A program made the translations under genes and the position numbers. This document shows, in pieces, positions 1 to 9,853 of a stretch of DNA of 64,000 nt. The first letter of the stretch is position 1. Each line of letters starts with the position of its first letter. The notes beneath the pieces were generated by a model. That model saw only the letters and a program-made list of their open reading frames with translations, was not told the origin of the DNA and did not search any database. Source of the stretch: Marinobacter sp. LA51 (GTDB lineage: Bacteria; Pseudomonadota; Gammaproteobacteria; Pseudomonadales; Oleiphilaceae); the NCBI RefSeq assembly GCF_030297175.1, contig NZ_AP028070.1, forward strand, positions 620,001-684,000, read 5' to 3'.

Positions 1-542
<542 letters not shown>

Positions 543-651
543 TTATTCAAACTGCCCCGACGGGCTGGGTACTGCTGTGCATCCGTGCGCTGACTACGTT
601 GTTGTGATTGTTGAGTCGTTACCGTCAGAGCATCTCTAGTGAGATGTGACC

Positions 652-681
652 ATAATTTGATCAGCGTGGTGTGTAAGTCAA
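652..681 (-). promoter_or_regulatory. Candidate sigma70 promoter for the lipase gene
   Basis: Read on the minus strand, TTGACT (681-676) is followed after 18 bases by AATTAT (657-652), which is 4 of 6 to the -10 consensus. Transcription would begin near 645, leaving a leader of about 130 bases. A perfect 6-bp inverted repeat, CATCTC-TAGT-GAGATG (631-646), lies at the predicted start and could be an operator or a 5' hairpin. Prediction only; the -10 is weak, as expected for an activator-dependent promoter. Confidence 0.35.
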
Positions 682-718
682 TGGCGCAGGACGAGGGAGC
701 GGCGAGTTCTGGGGCGGG

Positions 719-736
719 TTGTGACACCGGTCACAA
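719..736. promoter_or_regulatory. Consensus CRP/Vfr-type binding palindrome
   Basis: The sequence contains TGTGA (720-724), six bases, TCACA (731-735), the exact consensus of the cAMP receptor protein family. The flanking T and A extend it to an 18-bp palindrome. Its centre (727.5) lies about 82 bases upstream of the start point predicted for the lipase promoter, close to a class I activator position. The only gene reading away from it is the lipase; hemL ends on its other side. Confidence 0.6.
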
Positions 737-740
737 GCAT

Positions 741-780
741 GGCCCGCGATGACACGTCGAGCGTGACGGTCATGCGGGCC
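741..780 (-). terminator. Hairpin downstream of hemL, possible terminator
   Basis: GGCCCGCGATGAC (741-753) pairs with GTCATGCGGGCC (769-780) with one bulged base. This gives a strong GC stem about 30 bases after the hemL stop. There is no T tract on the minus strand, so it may be an RNA-end stabiliser or a weak or Rho-assisted terminator. Confidence 0.35.
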
Positions 781-811
781 GGTGCATAGGTCGCGGTTAA
801 CGCATGGCGGG

Positions 812-2092
<1,281 letters not shown>

Positions 2093-2105
2093 GGGCTGGG
2101 TCCTG

Positions 2106-2774
2106 TTATCTGGAGATTGAAAAAAGTGGATGATGTTCCTGGAACAGGCGGGTAAAGGCCCGCGCGCGCTGTTCGATGTCTGCCGGGCTGCCACCGAATA
2201 CGCCGCCGACTACCGCCAACATGTCCGCGCCCGCCAGAATCAGCGGAGTACCGTTGTCCACGGTGATGCCGCCGATCGCCGTTAGTGGGCGCTGAAACCG
2301 TTTGGCGCTGGTCAGTACCGACGGGCTGGCCGCCGGCGCATTGGGCTTGGTGCCCGAATGGTAAAAGCGGCCAAACGCCAAGTAGTTAGCGCCGGCGTCG
2401 TAGGCCTTTTGCGCCAGCTCCAGGTCAGCGTGACAGGTGATGCCGATGATCGCGTCTTCCCCCAGTACCTCCCGGGCCTGGCGATGAGAGCCGTCGGTCT
2501 GGCCGAGGTGAACACCGGCGGCGCCAACGCGTCGGGCCAGTTCCACGTCATCGTTGATCAACAGCGGCACACCGGCATTCGAGCATATCGCCTGCAGGTC
2601 CTGGGCCTGGCGGAGTCGGTCCGGCATGGGCGCCGACTTCTCGCGGTATTGTATCAAAACAGCGCCACCACGCAGAGCCGCGTCCACCGAGGCAATCAGG
2701 GATTCCGGGGGTGTCAGCTTGCTGTCGGTAATGGCATAGAGCCCGGGCTGGAGAATGTTGCTCACCGTTCCCAT
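2106..2774 (-). CDS. thiE: Thiamine-phosphate synthase
   Basis: Joins HMP-PP and HET-P (thiazole phosphate) to make thiamine monophosphate. The 222-aa frame is slightly longer than the usual 205-215 and has the TIM-barrel landmarks LYAITDS, IQYREKS (pyrophosphate-contacting Arg/Lys), [18 protein letters not shown] and [10 protein letters not shown]. It overlaps the thiD end. The ATG at 2774 gives a 13-base overlap; an in-frame GTG at 2765-2763 would give a GTGA overlap with the thiD stop and is an equally plausible start. ThiD makes its substrate, so the tight coupling fits a shared pathway. Confidence 0.96.
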   Translation of the reverse strand: MGTVSNILQPGLYAITDSKLTPPESLIASVDAALRGGAVLIQYREKSAPMPDRLRQAQDLQAICSNAGVPLLINDDVELARRVGAAGVHLGQTDGSHRQAREVLGEDAIIGITCHADLELAQKAYDAGANYLAFGRFYHSGTKPNAPAASPSVLTSAKRFQRPLTAIGGITVDNGTPLILAGADMLAVVGGVFGGSPADIEQRARAFTRLFQEHHPLFSISR

Positions 2775-3523
2775 GCAATGCCCCGATCGGGGACTGGCTG
2801 GCCTTTGCCCACTTCCAGAGCGTGCAGGATGGCGCGGTTAACGTAGTTTTGAGCCTGGGATATGGCTGCCCGGGGCGACAGGCCACAGGCCCGGCCGGCG
2901 GCAATGGCCGCTGCGAGCGTGCATCCGGTGCCATGATATTCACCACCCACGCGCTCGATTTCCCAAGTCATCGGGTCCGGGGTGTGGTTGAACAGGGTGT
3001 TGATGATGTGTAGCCCGGTGCCGTGGCCACCGGTTGCCAGCACTGATTTGCAGCCGCCGTCCAGCAGGTTCTGGGCTGCCTGCGCCGAATCATTGTGGTC
3101 ACCCAGAATGCTCAGTTCGATGCCATTTGGAGTGATCATTTCGGCCATGGGGAACAGGCGCTGTTTCATCGCGGCGATCAGATCGTCATCGGCCAGGTCG
3201 CCGCCGCCGGCTGCCTTGATCACCGGATCGGTAATCACCGGAATGCCCGGATGCTGAGCGAGAAACTCCACCAGCACATCGACAATGGCGGCGTTGCCCA
3301 GGGCGCCGGTTTTAATGGCATGAATCGGGGCGTCGTCGGCCACACACTTCAGCTGCTGGCGGACCAGCTCGGCATCAACGGCTTCAGCGCCGTACACGTT
3401 GGTGGTGTCCTGCACCGTCAGGCAGGTCAGCACCGGCAGTGGGTGACAGCCGAGCGAGGTCACAGCCTGAATATCAGCCTGAATGCCGGCACCGCCCGAA
3501 GGGTCCAGGCCGGACAGGATCAA
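2762..3523 (-). CDS. thiD: Hydroxymethylpyrimidine (phosphate) kinase
   Basis: Phosphorylates HMP and HMP-P to HMP-PP for thiamine synthesis (ribokinase fold). Visible motifs are GLDPSGGAGIQADIQA at the N-terminus (substrate binding), TDPVIKAAGGG, and GTGCTLAAAIAAG near the C-terminus, with the catalytic Cys/anion hole. The start is uncertain. The frame given begins at TTG (3523-3521), which would leave the family's first strand very short. The frame stays open upstream, with no ATG or GTG close by. An in-frame ATC at 3550-3548 has GGAG seven bases before it and would add IKRYTRPQV, giving 262 aa, a better family length. The gene lies between hemJ and thiE in one run. Confidence 0.93.
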   Translation of the reverse strand: MILSGLDPSGGAGIQADIQAVTSLGCHPLPVLTCLTVQDTTNVYGAEAVDAELVRQQLKCVADDAPIHAIKTGALGNAAIVDVLVEFLAQHPGIPVITDPVIKAAGGGDLADDDLIAAMKQRLFPMAEMITPNGIELSILGDHNDSAQAAQNLLDGGCKSVLATGGHGTGLHIINTLFNHTPDPMTWEIERVGGEYHGTGCTLAAAIAAGRACGLSPRAAISQAQNYVNRAILHALEVGKGQPVPDRGIAWER

Positions 3524-3580
3524 AACCTGAGGTCGCGTATAACGTTTGATGACTTGGCTCCTTCGAAGAGTCTTTAAAAG

Positions 3581-4003
3581 CTAGAAAGGTCTCACAACGG
3601 CCAGAATAACAACGGCCAGCAGAACAAACACCGGCAATTCGTTAAACCAGCGGTAAAACACGTGGCCACGGGTGTTGCGGTCGTCACGGAACACCTTGAC
3701 CAGATGGCCGCAGTAAAAATGATAAACGACCAGCAGCGCGACCAGCACCAGTTTGGCGTGTAGCCAGCCCTGGCTGGCATACCCGGACGGGTTGTAACTG
3801 ATCAGCCAGAAGCCAAAGATCAGCGTGGCAACCATAGAGGGCGTGGTGATGCCCCGGTAAAGTTTTCGCTCCATGACCTTGAAGCGTTCTCGGCCGAGCT
3901 CGTCCTCGCAAGCGGCGTGGTATACGAACAGTCTGGGCAGATAAAAAATGCCGGCGAACCAGCACACCATTGAGATTATGTGGAAGGCTTTCACCCACAG
4001 CAT
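3581..4003 (-). CDS. hemJ: Protoporphyrinogen IX oxidase HemJ (UPF0093)
   Basis: A small integral membrane enzyme, 140 aa, that oxidises protoporphyrinogen IX to protoporphyrin IX in bacteria lacking HemG/HemY. The N-terminus WVKAFHIISMVCWFAGIFYLPRLFVYHA is diagnostic: its conserved His (about residue 8) is a heme ligand in studied HemJ proteins. Four hydrophobic segments follow, including MVATLIFGFWLI and AKLVLVALLVVYHF. The second conserved region, GWLHAKL, is present. The ATG lies 3 bases past the clc stop, so translation is probably coupled. It sits in the same run as hemL. Confidence 0.93.
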   Translation of the reverse strand: MLWVKAFHIISMVCWFAGIFYLPRLFVYHAACEDELGRERFKVMERKLYRGITTPSMVATLIFGFWLISYNPSGYASQGWLHAKLVLVALLVVYHFYCGHLVKVFRDDRNTRGHVFYRWFNELPVFVLLAVVILAVVRPF

Positions 4004-4006
4004 GTA

Positions 4007-5782
4007 TCAGCTCCGTCGGTATTGGTAATGGCTTTCAATATCAGATTTCAGTACCACGCCGTAAACCCGCTGGATCATCGGTGCGACATGCCTTTGTACG
4101 TACAGAGCCTCCGCATTGGTTGTATCGAATTCGTTCAGGGCCTCTTCCAGCGTGGCCTGATACTGCACCGGCGCCACATCACGTCGGTTGGCCGGAATGT
4201 TCATCAGGTCTACGGCTTCCGGCTCCTCGGTTTCGTCTTCAGTCTTGGGTTGTTCGGTGTCCTCCAGGTATCGGGCCAGATCCACCGCGGGAAGCAGGGC
4301 AGTGGGTCCATTACTGCCTTCGACAATCAACCATTTTGGTTCCGATTTCAGAATCCTGCGGGCTTCTTCGACCGTCAGGTGGCGTTCAGTCCGGAGTATG
4401 CTCCGATCCATGATCGCACCGACGGAAACCCGCCTCAGGGCCTGGGTCACCGGTGAATTCTGGTAGCTCAGCCCCTGGCTTTTCAGAATGGTCAGGAACA
4501 GGGATTTCTTTCCAAAGGCTTCGCTGGTGACCAGGCTGGAGGTGGTAATGATCAACATGCCGGGCAGGATGATGTTGGGATTGCGGGTCAGTTCCATCAG
4601 TGCCATCAAGGCTGCCAACGGCGCTTGCAATACCGCCCCCATCATCGCGCCCATGCCCAGCATGGCGTAGAGACCAATTGATGACGCCTGCTCCGGCAGC
4701 AGCTGGGCGCCGATCAATCCCATGGCGCCACCCAGGGTTGCCCCCATGAACAGGGTTGGGCCAATGACCCCGCTGGGCATGCCCAGGCCAATACTGAGTG
4801 AGGTGATCAGCAGCTTGGACACGCCAATGCCGAGCAGCAGCCAGAAACCAAGCTGGCCGTTGATGGTTTCGTTTACCGTGTCGTACCCGATGCCCATGGT
4901 TTCCGGCATCAGGATGGCAAACGGTACCATCAGCATACCGGCCAGGGTGATCCGGAGCATGATCGGTCGGTTTTGATGGCGCCCCATCACTTCCACGACA
5001 TGAATAAAAGCCGCTGCGGCAATACCGATGATGATCGCAATGACCAGCACCCACGGGATTTCCAGCAGCGAATTCATGGTCAGGGCCGGCACGTTGAAGG
5101 CCGGTTCCGAGCCATAGACCGCCTGGGTCACGATACCGGCACTCACCGCGGCCAGGATGATCGGCGTAAACCCGGCGATGGTGTACTCCATCATCACCAC
5201 TTCCATGGCGAAGATGACACCGGAAATGGGAGTGTTGAATGACGCCGAGATCGCTGCCGCGCAGCCGCAGGCCACCAGGGTGCGAATGCTGTTGTTGGGC
5301 AGGCGCATCCACTGGCCCATCAGGCTGGAGAACGCGGCGCCCAGGTGCACTGCGGGGCCTTCACGGCCCGCCGATTGGCCAGTTACCACGGTGGCTACGC
5401 CGGCAACAAACTGAACGACGGCGCTGCGGAAGGGGATGTAGCCCTGGTGATAATTCAGGCGCTCCATGACATGGACAATCCCAACCTTGCGGTCCTGGAC
5501 TGCCAGCCGGTGGAGCATGAAGCCAAGGATCAGGGCACCGGTGAGTGGCAAAAGCCCTCGGGTCAGCAGGTCCAGTTCTTCAAAGGATTCCGAGCCGTCC
5601 CCGGGCAGGAAGTATTCAAGGGGCCATTCAATGGCCAGTCGGAATGCCAGGATGACACCGCCGGTGATCAGTCCCGACAGCAGGCCAAGCACAGCCAGTT
5701 GTGGCAGGGCATCAACACCGGATAGTCGGCGCCGGAAAAGCGGAATGAGTTGCTCGGTAATCTGATGCCAGAGTTTTTGCAT
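4007..5782 (-). CDS. CLC-family chloride channel/transporter with C-terminal CBS domains
   Basis: A 591-aa polytopic membrane protein of the CLC family. The start chosen is ATG 5782 (MQKLWHQITEQL); the frame is open further upstream but without family sequence. The gating Glu is kept in GREGP (residues 139-143). The segment matching E. coli ClcA FIIEEM reads FAMEVV (191-196), so the intracellular proton-pathway Glu203 is Val. The GSGIP filter is degenerate (KVGIVHV, 99-105). The position of Tyr445 appears to be Phe (KKSLFLTIL). GMPSGVIGPTLF corresponds to the GGIFAP block. Two CBS-like repeats occupy about residues 450-590. These traits suggest channel-like or uncoupled chloride movement; this is inference from alignment by eye. 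It is the first gene of the minus-strand run leading into hemJ. Confidence 0.92.
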   Translation of the reverse strand: MQKLWHQITEQLIPLFRRRLSGVDALPQLAVLGLLSGLITGGVILAFRLAIEWPLEYFLPGDGSESFEELDLLTRGLLPLTGALILGFMLHRLAVQDRKVGIVHVMERLNYHQGYIPFRSAVVQFVAGVATVVTGQSAGREGPAVHLGAAFSSLMGQWMRLPNNSIRTLVACGCAAAISASFNTPISGVIFAMEVVMMEYTIAGFTPIILAAVSAGIVTQAVYGSEPAFNVPALTMNSLLEIPWVLVIAIIIGIAAAAFIHVVEVMGRHQNRPIMLRITLAGMLMVPFAILMPETMGIGYDTVNETINGQLGFWLLLGIGVSKLLITSLSIGLGMPSGVIGPTLFMGATLGGAMGLIGAQLLPEQASSIGLYAMLGMGAMMGAVLQAPLAALMALMELTRNPNIILPGMLIITTSSLVTSEAFGKKSLFLTILKSQGLSYQNSPVTQALRRVSVGAIMDRSILRTERHLTVEEARRILKSEPKWLIVEGSNGPTALLPAVDLARYLEDTEQPKTEDETEEPEAVDLMNIPANRRDVAPVQYQATLEEALNEFDTTNAEALYVQRHVAPMIQRVYGVVLKSDIESHYQYRRS

Positions 5783-5946
5783 GAACGCCGGAGTTCCGGT
5801 TAGGTGCGATGGGGCAACAGCGCCTTTAAGACAACATTGTAACGGTCGCCCTGCTAGCTGCAATAAGTCCTTGGTTTATCATGGTAGACTACGGGGTCAA
5901 TCCTCCCATCCCCGAGAGGACGTCACTGGAGACGCTGGAGAGTAAG

Positions 5947-6984
5947 GTGATAAAAGTAGGCATCGTTGGTGGCACCGGCTATACCGGTGTCGAACTGCTG
6001 AGAATTCTGGCAGTTCATCCGGAAGTTACCGTAAATTGCATCACTTCCCGGTCGGAAGCAGGTATGCCTGTTGCCGACATGTACCCAAATTTGCGTGGGC
6101 ATTACGACCTGGCCTTTTCCGAGCCGGAAGCCGACGTGCTCAAAGCTTGTGATCTGGTGTTTTTTGCCACGCCTCACGGTGTGTGCATGCGCATGGTGCC
6201 TGAGCTGATGGCAGCGGGCGTGCGGGTGGTTGATTTGTCCGCCGACTTCCGCCTGAAGGATCTCGATGTCTGGGCCAACTGGTACGGTATGCCCCACGAA
6301 AGCGCGGAATGGGCAGATAAGGCCGTCTACGGTTTGCCGGAGATAGCCCGCGGTGCCATTCGCGAAGCCCAGCTGGTTGCCAATCCGGGTTGCTACCCGA
6401 CAGCAGTACAACTTGGTTTCCTACCGCTGCTGGAGAACGAATTGGTTGACCCGGCCCGCCTGATCGCCGACGCCAAGTCCGGTGCCAGCGGCGCCGGTCG
6501 CCAAGGCAAGATTGGCATGCTGCACGGCGAAGTGGGAGAAAGCTTCAAGGCGTACGGCGCCTCGGGCCACCGCCATCTTCCCGAAATCAGGCAGGGACTG
6601 GCAGGTGCGGCCGGAACCGACGTTGGCGTCACCTTTGTCCCGCACCTGATCCCGATGATCCGTGGTATCGAGGCTACCCTCTACGCGGAGCTGAAGAACC
6701 CGGCGGATTTCGACCGGCTGCAAAGCCTGTTCGAAGCTCGCTTCCAGGACGAGCCGTTTGTTGATGTCATGCCGTTTGGCAGTCACCCTGAAACACGCAG
6801 TGTCCGGGGTGCCAATCAGTGCCGCATGGCGCTTCACCGGCAGGAGCAGAGCAATATCGTTATCGTATCCTCGGTGATTGATAACCTGGTGAAGGGCGCA
6901 GCCGGACAGGCGGTTCAGAACATGAACATCATGTTTGGCCTGAAAGAAACGCTTGGGCTGGAAGCCCCGGCACTTCTGCCATAG
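5947..6984 (+). CDS. argC: N-acetyl-gamma-glutamyl-phosphate reductase
   Basis: The NADPH-dependent third step of arginine synthesis. GTG 5947 is chosen because it yields [21 protein letters not shown], the exact family N-terminus with the Rossmann GGTGYTG, and has GGAG six bases upstream. The longer frame from ATG 5881 adds 22 residues without homology. This gives 345 aa, the usual size. The catalytic Cys lies in [16 protein letters not shown] (about residue 149), and the downstream [10 protein letters not shown] and [16 protein letters not shown] blocks are intact. It reads away from clc and is followed closely by the DUF6776 gene. Confidence 0.97.
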   Translation: MIKVGIVGGTGYTGVELLRILAVHPEVTVNCITSRSEAGMPVADMYPNLRGHYDLAFSEPEADVLKACDLVFFATPHGVCMRMVPELMAAGVRVVDLSADFRLKDLDVWANWYGMPHESAEWADKAVYGLPEIARGAIREAQLVANPGCYPTAVQLGFLPLLENELVDPARLIADAKSGASGAGRQGKIGMLHGEVGESFKAYGASGHRHLPEIRQGLAGAAGTDVGVTFVPHLIPMIRGIEATLYAELKNPADFDRLQSLFEARFQDEPFVDVMPFGSHPETRSVRGANQCRMALHRQEQSNIVIVSSVIDNLVKGAAGQAVQNMNIMFGLKETLGLEAPALLP

Positions 6985-6993
6985 GGAGCGGTG

Positions 6994-7734
6994 GTGAGCC
7001 AGGATCAAAAGCCCGAGCACGAGTATGTGGTGATCCGCCACCGGCCAGGTTACCGGCTGCGGCGGACCGCCATACTGCTGGCGTTTTCCATCATCGCGGC
7101 CATTGCCGGCTACGCCACGGGGCTGTCCCAGGGTGGCTTCCGCTCCTCCAGTGCTGAAGCGACCATGCAGGTGCTGGAAGAAGAGCTGGACTCGCTTCGG
7201 ACCAAGTACACCGAGGCGCGCCAGCAGGTCATTAATCTTGAGCGAGGCCGGGCCATTGATGGCCAGGCAATGAAGCAGGCCCGGACAAGCATTGTTAAGC
7301 TGGAAACCCGGATTGCATCGCTGAAATCGGATCTGACGTTCTATAAAAACATCATGGCCCCTTCGGAAACCAGTAAGGGGCTTCAGGTGGACAGCTTTAC
7401 GCTGGCCCCCGATCGGCAGCCCGGTGCCTACGACTTCAAGCTGGTGCTGACCCAGGTGGGCAATAATAAAAGCTATATTTCAGGCGTAGTGGCGGTTAAC
7501 GTCATCGGCCTGCGTGACGAAGAGAAAGAAGTCATCGCCTTGCGCGACCTGTCTCAGGATATTGAAGACCTTGGTGTAAAATTCCGCTTCCGCTATTTTC
7601 AGGATGTGGAAGGTGTGCTGGCGCTGCCTAACGGATTCGAACCGATCGAAATCCAGGTGGTGGCCCAGGCTGAAGGGCGAAAATCCTCACAGGCCGAACG
7701 AACATTCGACTGGGATGACCTAACGGAGAAGTAA
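6994..7734 (+). CDS. DUF6776-type membrane protein with coiled coil
   Basis: A conserved protein of unknown function, 246 aa from GTG 6994. A GTG at 6991 is in frame too, but AGGGAG then sits only two bases away. A basic N-terminus (RHRPGYRLRR) is followed by one transmembrane helix (TAILLAFSIIAAIAGYATGL, about residues 30-50). Then comes a heptad-rich stretch of about 75 residues (MQVLEEELDSLRTKYTEARQ and onward), then a beta-rich C-terminal domain (YDFKLVLTQVGNNKSYISG). The build is a signal-anchored periplasmic protein. It is followed by a bactofilin gene with one base between them, an arrangement I recall from Pseudomonas. A role in positioning or anchoring the bactofilin is only a guess. 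Confidence 0.85.
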   Translation: MSQDQKPEHEYVVIRHRPGYRLRRTAILLAFSIIAAIAGYATGLSQGGFRSSSAEATMQVLEEELDSLRTKYTEARQQVINLERGRAIDGQAMKQARTSIVKLETRIASLKSDLTFYKNIMAPSETSKGLQVDSFTLAPDRQPGAYDFKLVLTQVGNNKSYISGVVAVNVIGLRDEEKEVIALRDLSQDIEDLGVKFRFRYFQDVEGVLALPNGFEPIEIQVVAQAEGRKSSQAERTFDWDDLTEK

Positions 7735-7735
7735 C

Positions 7736-8248
7736 ATGTTTGGAAATAAAAAACAGAAACCGCGCCGCGCCTCAGGCCATTTTGACACCCTGATCTCGTC
7801 CCGCACCCGGGTCGATGGCGACGTGCAGTTTTCTGGCGGTTTGCATGTGGATGGCCACGTTCATGGCAAAGTCATTGCCGAGGAGGGTAGCGACGCCGTC
7901 CTGCGGATCTCGGAAATTGGTGAAGTTTCTGGTGACATCGTGGCGCCGCACGTCATCATTAACGGTACCGTTCACGGTGATGTCTACGCCTCCGCTCATC
8001 TCGAGCTGGCGGAGAAAGCCTCGATCAATGGCAACGTCTATTACAACCTGATCGAAATGGCCATGGGCGCCTCGGTGAACGGTAACCTGGTGCATCAGCG
8101 CGAGCCAACGGGCCTGCTGACCAACGACCAGGGCCGGTCCAAATCTGGCAGTCAGCCTGAAGCCCGTGTTTCTGACGCAATGGCGACCAGTGAAGGGGCA
8201 CCCGGAGAATTGGCGACTGACACCGCCGATGGTGGAAAGTCCGAATAG
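7736..8248 (+). CDS. Bactofilin (polymer-forming cytoskeletal protein)
   Basis: 170 aa. The central part (about 15-125) is a chain of short beta-helix turns rich in G-D/N-V and I-x-G motifs: RVDGDVQFSGGLHVDGHVHG, EVSGDIVAPHVIINGTVHGD, ASINGNVYY and ASVNGNLVHQ. Bactofilins polymerise without nucleotide into membrane-associated filaments that place cell-wall or polar proteins. The disordered tails, a basic N-terminus (KKQKPRRASGHFDT) and an acidic, Ser/Ala/Gly-rich C-terminus, are normal for the family. It is tightly coupled to the DUF6776 gene upstream and precedes erpA. The neighbouring wall enzymes (anmK, M23 peptidase) lie on the opposite strand. Confidence 0.93.
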   Translation: MFGNKKQKPRRASGHFDTLISSRTRVDGDVQFSGGLHVDGHVHGKVIAEEGSDAVLRISEIGEVSGDIVAPHVIINGTVHGDVYASAHLELAEKASINGNVYYNLIEMAMGASVNGNLVHQREPTGLLTNDQGRSKSGSQPEARVSDAMATSEGAPGELATDTADGGKSE

Positions 8249-8312
8249 TTGATTGTTTTACTCAGGAATACCATAATCGCCTGAGTTGTTACCACGTAAT
8301 CCGGAGGCAAAC

Positions 8313-8666
8313 TTGAGTGTAGTCCAGCAACAAATGGCCGCCCCGCTGTTCTTCAGTGACAGCGCTGTTGCCAAGGTGCGGGAGCTGATTGAGGAAGAAG
8401 AAAATCCTAGTCTTAAGCTTCGTGTGTTTGTCACCGGTGGTGGTTGCTCTGGCTTCCAGTATGGGTTTTCGTTCGACGACAGTCAGGACGAAGAAGACAC
8501 CGTGGTAGAAAGGGATGGCGCCAGCCTGTTGGTCGACCCGATGAGTTATCAATATCTCGTGGGCGCTACCATTGAGTACCAGGAAGGCCTCCAGGGCTCA
8601 CAGTTTGTGGTTCAGAACCCGAACGCCAGCTCTACCTGTGGTTGTGGCAGTTCGTTCTCGATCTGA
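8313..8666 (+). CDS. erpA: Iron-sulfur cluster insertion protein ErpA
   Basis: An A-type Fe-S carrier, 117 aa, that delivers clusters to target enzymes such as IspG/IspH. The start is taken as TTG 8313, five bases after a strong GGAGG (8303-8307); ATG 8334 is an internal alternative. The three cluster-binding cysteines are present: Cys45 in [13 protein letters not shown], and Cys109 and Cys111 in [11 protein letters not shown] at the C-terminus. These match ErpA/HesB proteins. A rho-independent terminator shared with anmK follows. Confidence 0.95.
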   Translation: MSVVQQQMAAPLFFSDSAVAKVRELIEEEENPSLKLRVFVTGGGCSGFQYGFSFDDSQDEEDTVVERDGASLLVDPMSYQYLVGATIEYQEGLQGSQFVVQNPNASSTCGCGSSFSI

Positions 8667-8692
8667 CGACGGCAGGCAGGTAAGACACGCAG

Positions 8693-8723
8693 AAAAAAGG
8701 AGAGCCACTGGCTCTCCTTTTTT
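8693..8723. terminator. Bidirectional terminator between erpA and anmK
   Basis: AAAAAAGGAGAGCC (8693-8706), loop ACT, GGCTCTCCTTTTTT (8710-8723) form a perfect 14-bp stem with T runs on both strands. It lies between the convergent erpA and anmK genes. Confidence 0.93.
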
Positions 8724-8750
8724 ATTTCTGGCGTCAGCAAAGCCGACGTG

Positions 8751-9848
8751 TCAGGCGTGATGAATTGCACCGAGGATTCTTGGGCCCCGTGCGCCAGTCA
8801 CTTCCGCCAGATTGCCGGGCTGCCTGGCCAGTGACTGCTGCGCCAGCCACGCAAAGGCGACCGGCTCCACCCATTGGGGGTTCAGGCCCAGATCACTGGT
8901 AATAGCGAGCGGCGCCGGGCTCAATGCCTGTTCCAGTTCCCGCATCAGCACCGGGTTCCGGGTACCACCGCCGCAGGCGTACACCCGCAGGGCCGGAACT
9001 TCGGGCAGCTGGTGAATAATGCTGGTAACGGTCAGTTGCAGTAAGGTTCGCTGTACGTCTTCAGCCGGCAGATCGGGGTGTCGACGCACCAGGGTTTTTA
9101 CCCACTCCAGGTTAAACCGTTCCTTGCCGGTGCTCTTGGGAGCCGGGCGGGAGAAGTACGCGTCTGACAGCATGTCGTGCAGCAAGGCCTGATTGACGGT
9201 GCCTTCCTCTGCCCAGTGGCCGTCGGCGTCGTAAGGCAGGCCGGTCTGGTTCAGACACCAGGCATCCATGAGTGCGTTGGCAGGGCCGGTATCGAACCCG
9301 GTCACTGGTTTGCCGTCGTCTGCAGGGATCCAGGTGATGTTGGCAATGCCGCCCAGGTTCAGAATGCACCGGTCCTCGGTGCCGGAATTGAAGAACGCCT
9401 TGTGAAACGCCGGTACCAGAGGTGCTCCCTGGCCGCCGGCGGCCATATCCCGGCGCCGGAAATCGGCCACGGTGGTGATGCCGGTCCGTTCCGCGATCAC
9501 CGACGGGTTGCCAATCTGGAGGGAAAACGGGGCCGAGCCAGACGGCTGGTGCCGGATGGTCTGGCCGTGGCTGCCGATGGCGCGAATGGATCTCGGCGAG
9601 ATCTCGGAGGCTTCAATTACCTGACAGGCGGCGTCGGCAAAGAGGGCGCCGGTCAGGGTGTCCAGTTCGCCAATCTCATCGGGAGTGCCCTGGTTCTGGC
9701 TGACAGCCAAAAGCCGGTGTCGAAGCTCATCCGGGTAATTCAGGGTCTGGGAGGCGTGTACTTCTACTGAGTGACCGTTGAACGACACCAGCACGGCGTC
9801 AATGCCGTCCATGCTGGTGCCGGACATGAGTCCGATCCAGGCGTCCAT
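8751..9848 (-). CDS. anmK: 1,6-anhydro-N-acetylmuramic acid kinase
   Basis: Recycles murein: it hydrolyses the anhydro ring and phosphorylates the sugar to MurNAc-6-phosphate. 365 aa, normal for the family. It opens with WIGLMSGTSMDGIDAVLV, the ATP phosphate-1 motif of AnmK, and contains GSHGQTIRHQP, VADFRRRDMAAGGQGAPLVPAFH (catalytic Asp region), LNLGGIANIT, TGFDTGPANALMDAW and YACGGGTRNPVL. The ATG at 9848 lies five bases after the stop of the M23 peptidase gene. Two cell-wall genes are thus likely co-transcribed. Confidence 0.97.
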   Translation of the reverse strand: MDAWIGLMSGTSMDGIDAVLVSFNGHSVEVHASQTLNYPDELRHRLLAVSQNQGTPDEIGELDTLTGALFADAACQVIEASEISPRSIRAIGSHGQTIRHQPSGSAPFSLQIGNPSVIAERTGITTVADFRRRDMAAGGQGAPLVPAFHKAFFNSGTEDRCILNLGGIANITWIPADDGKPVTGFDTGPANALMDAWCLNQTGLPYDADGHWAEEGTVNQALLHDMLSDAYFSRPAPKSTGKERFNLEWVKTLVRRHPDLPAEDVQRTLLQLTVTSIIHQLPEVPALRVYACGGGTRNPVLMRELEQALSPAPLAITSDLGLNPQWVEPVAFAWLAQQSLARQPGNLAEVTGARGPRILGAIHHA

Positions 9849-9853
9849 GCCCG

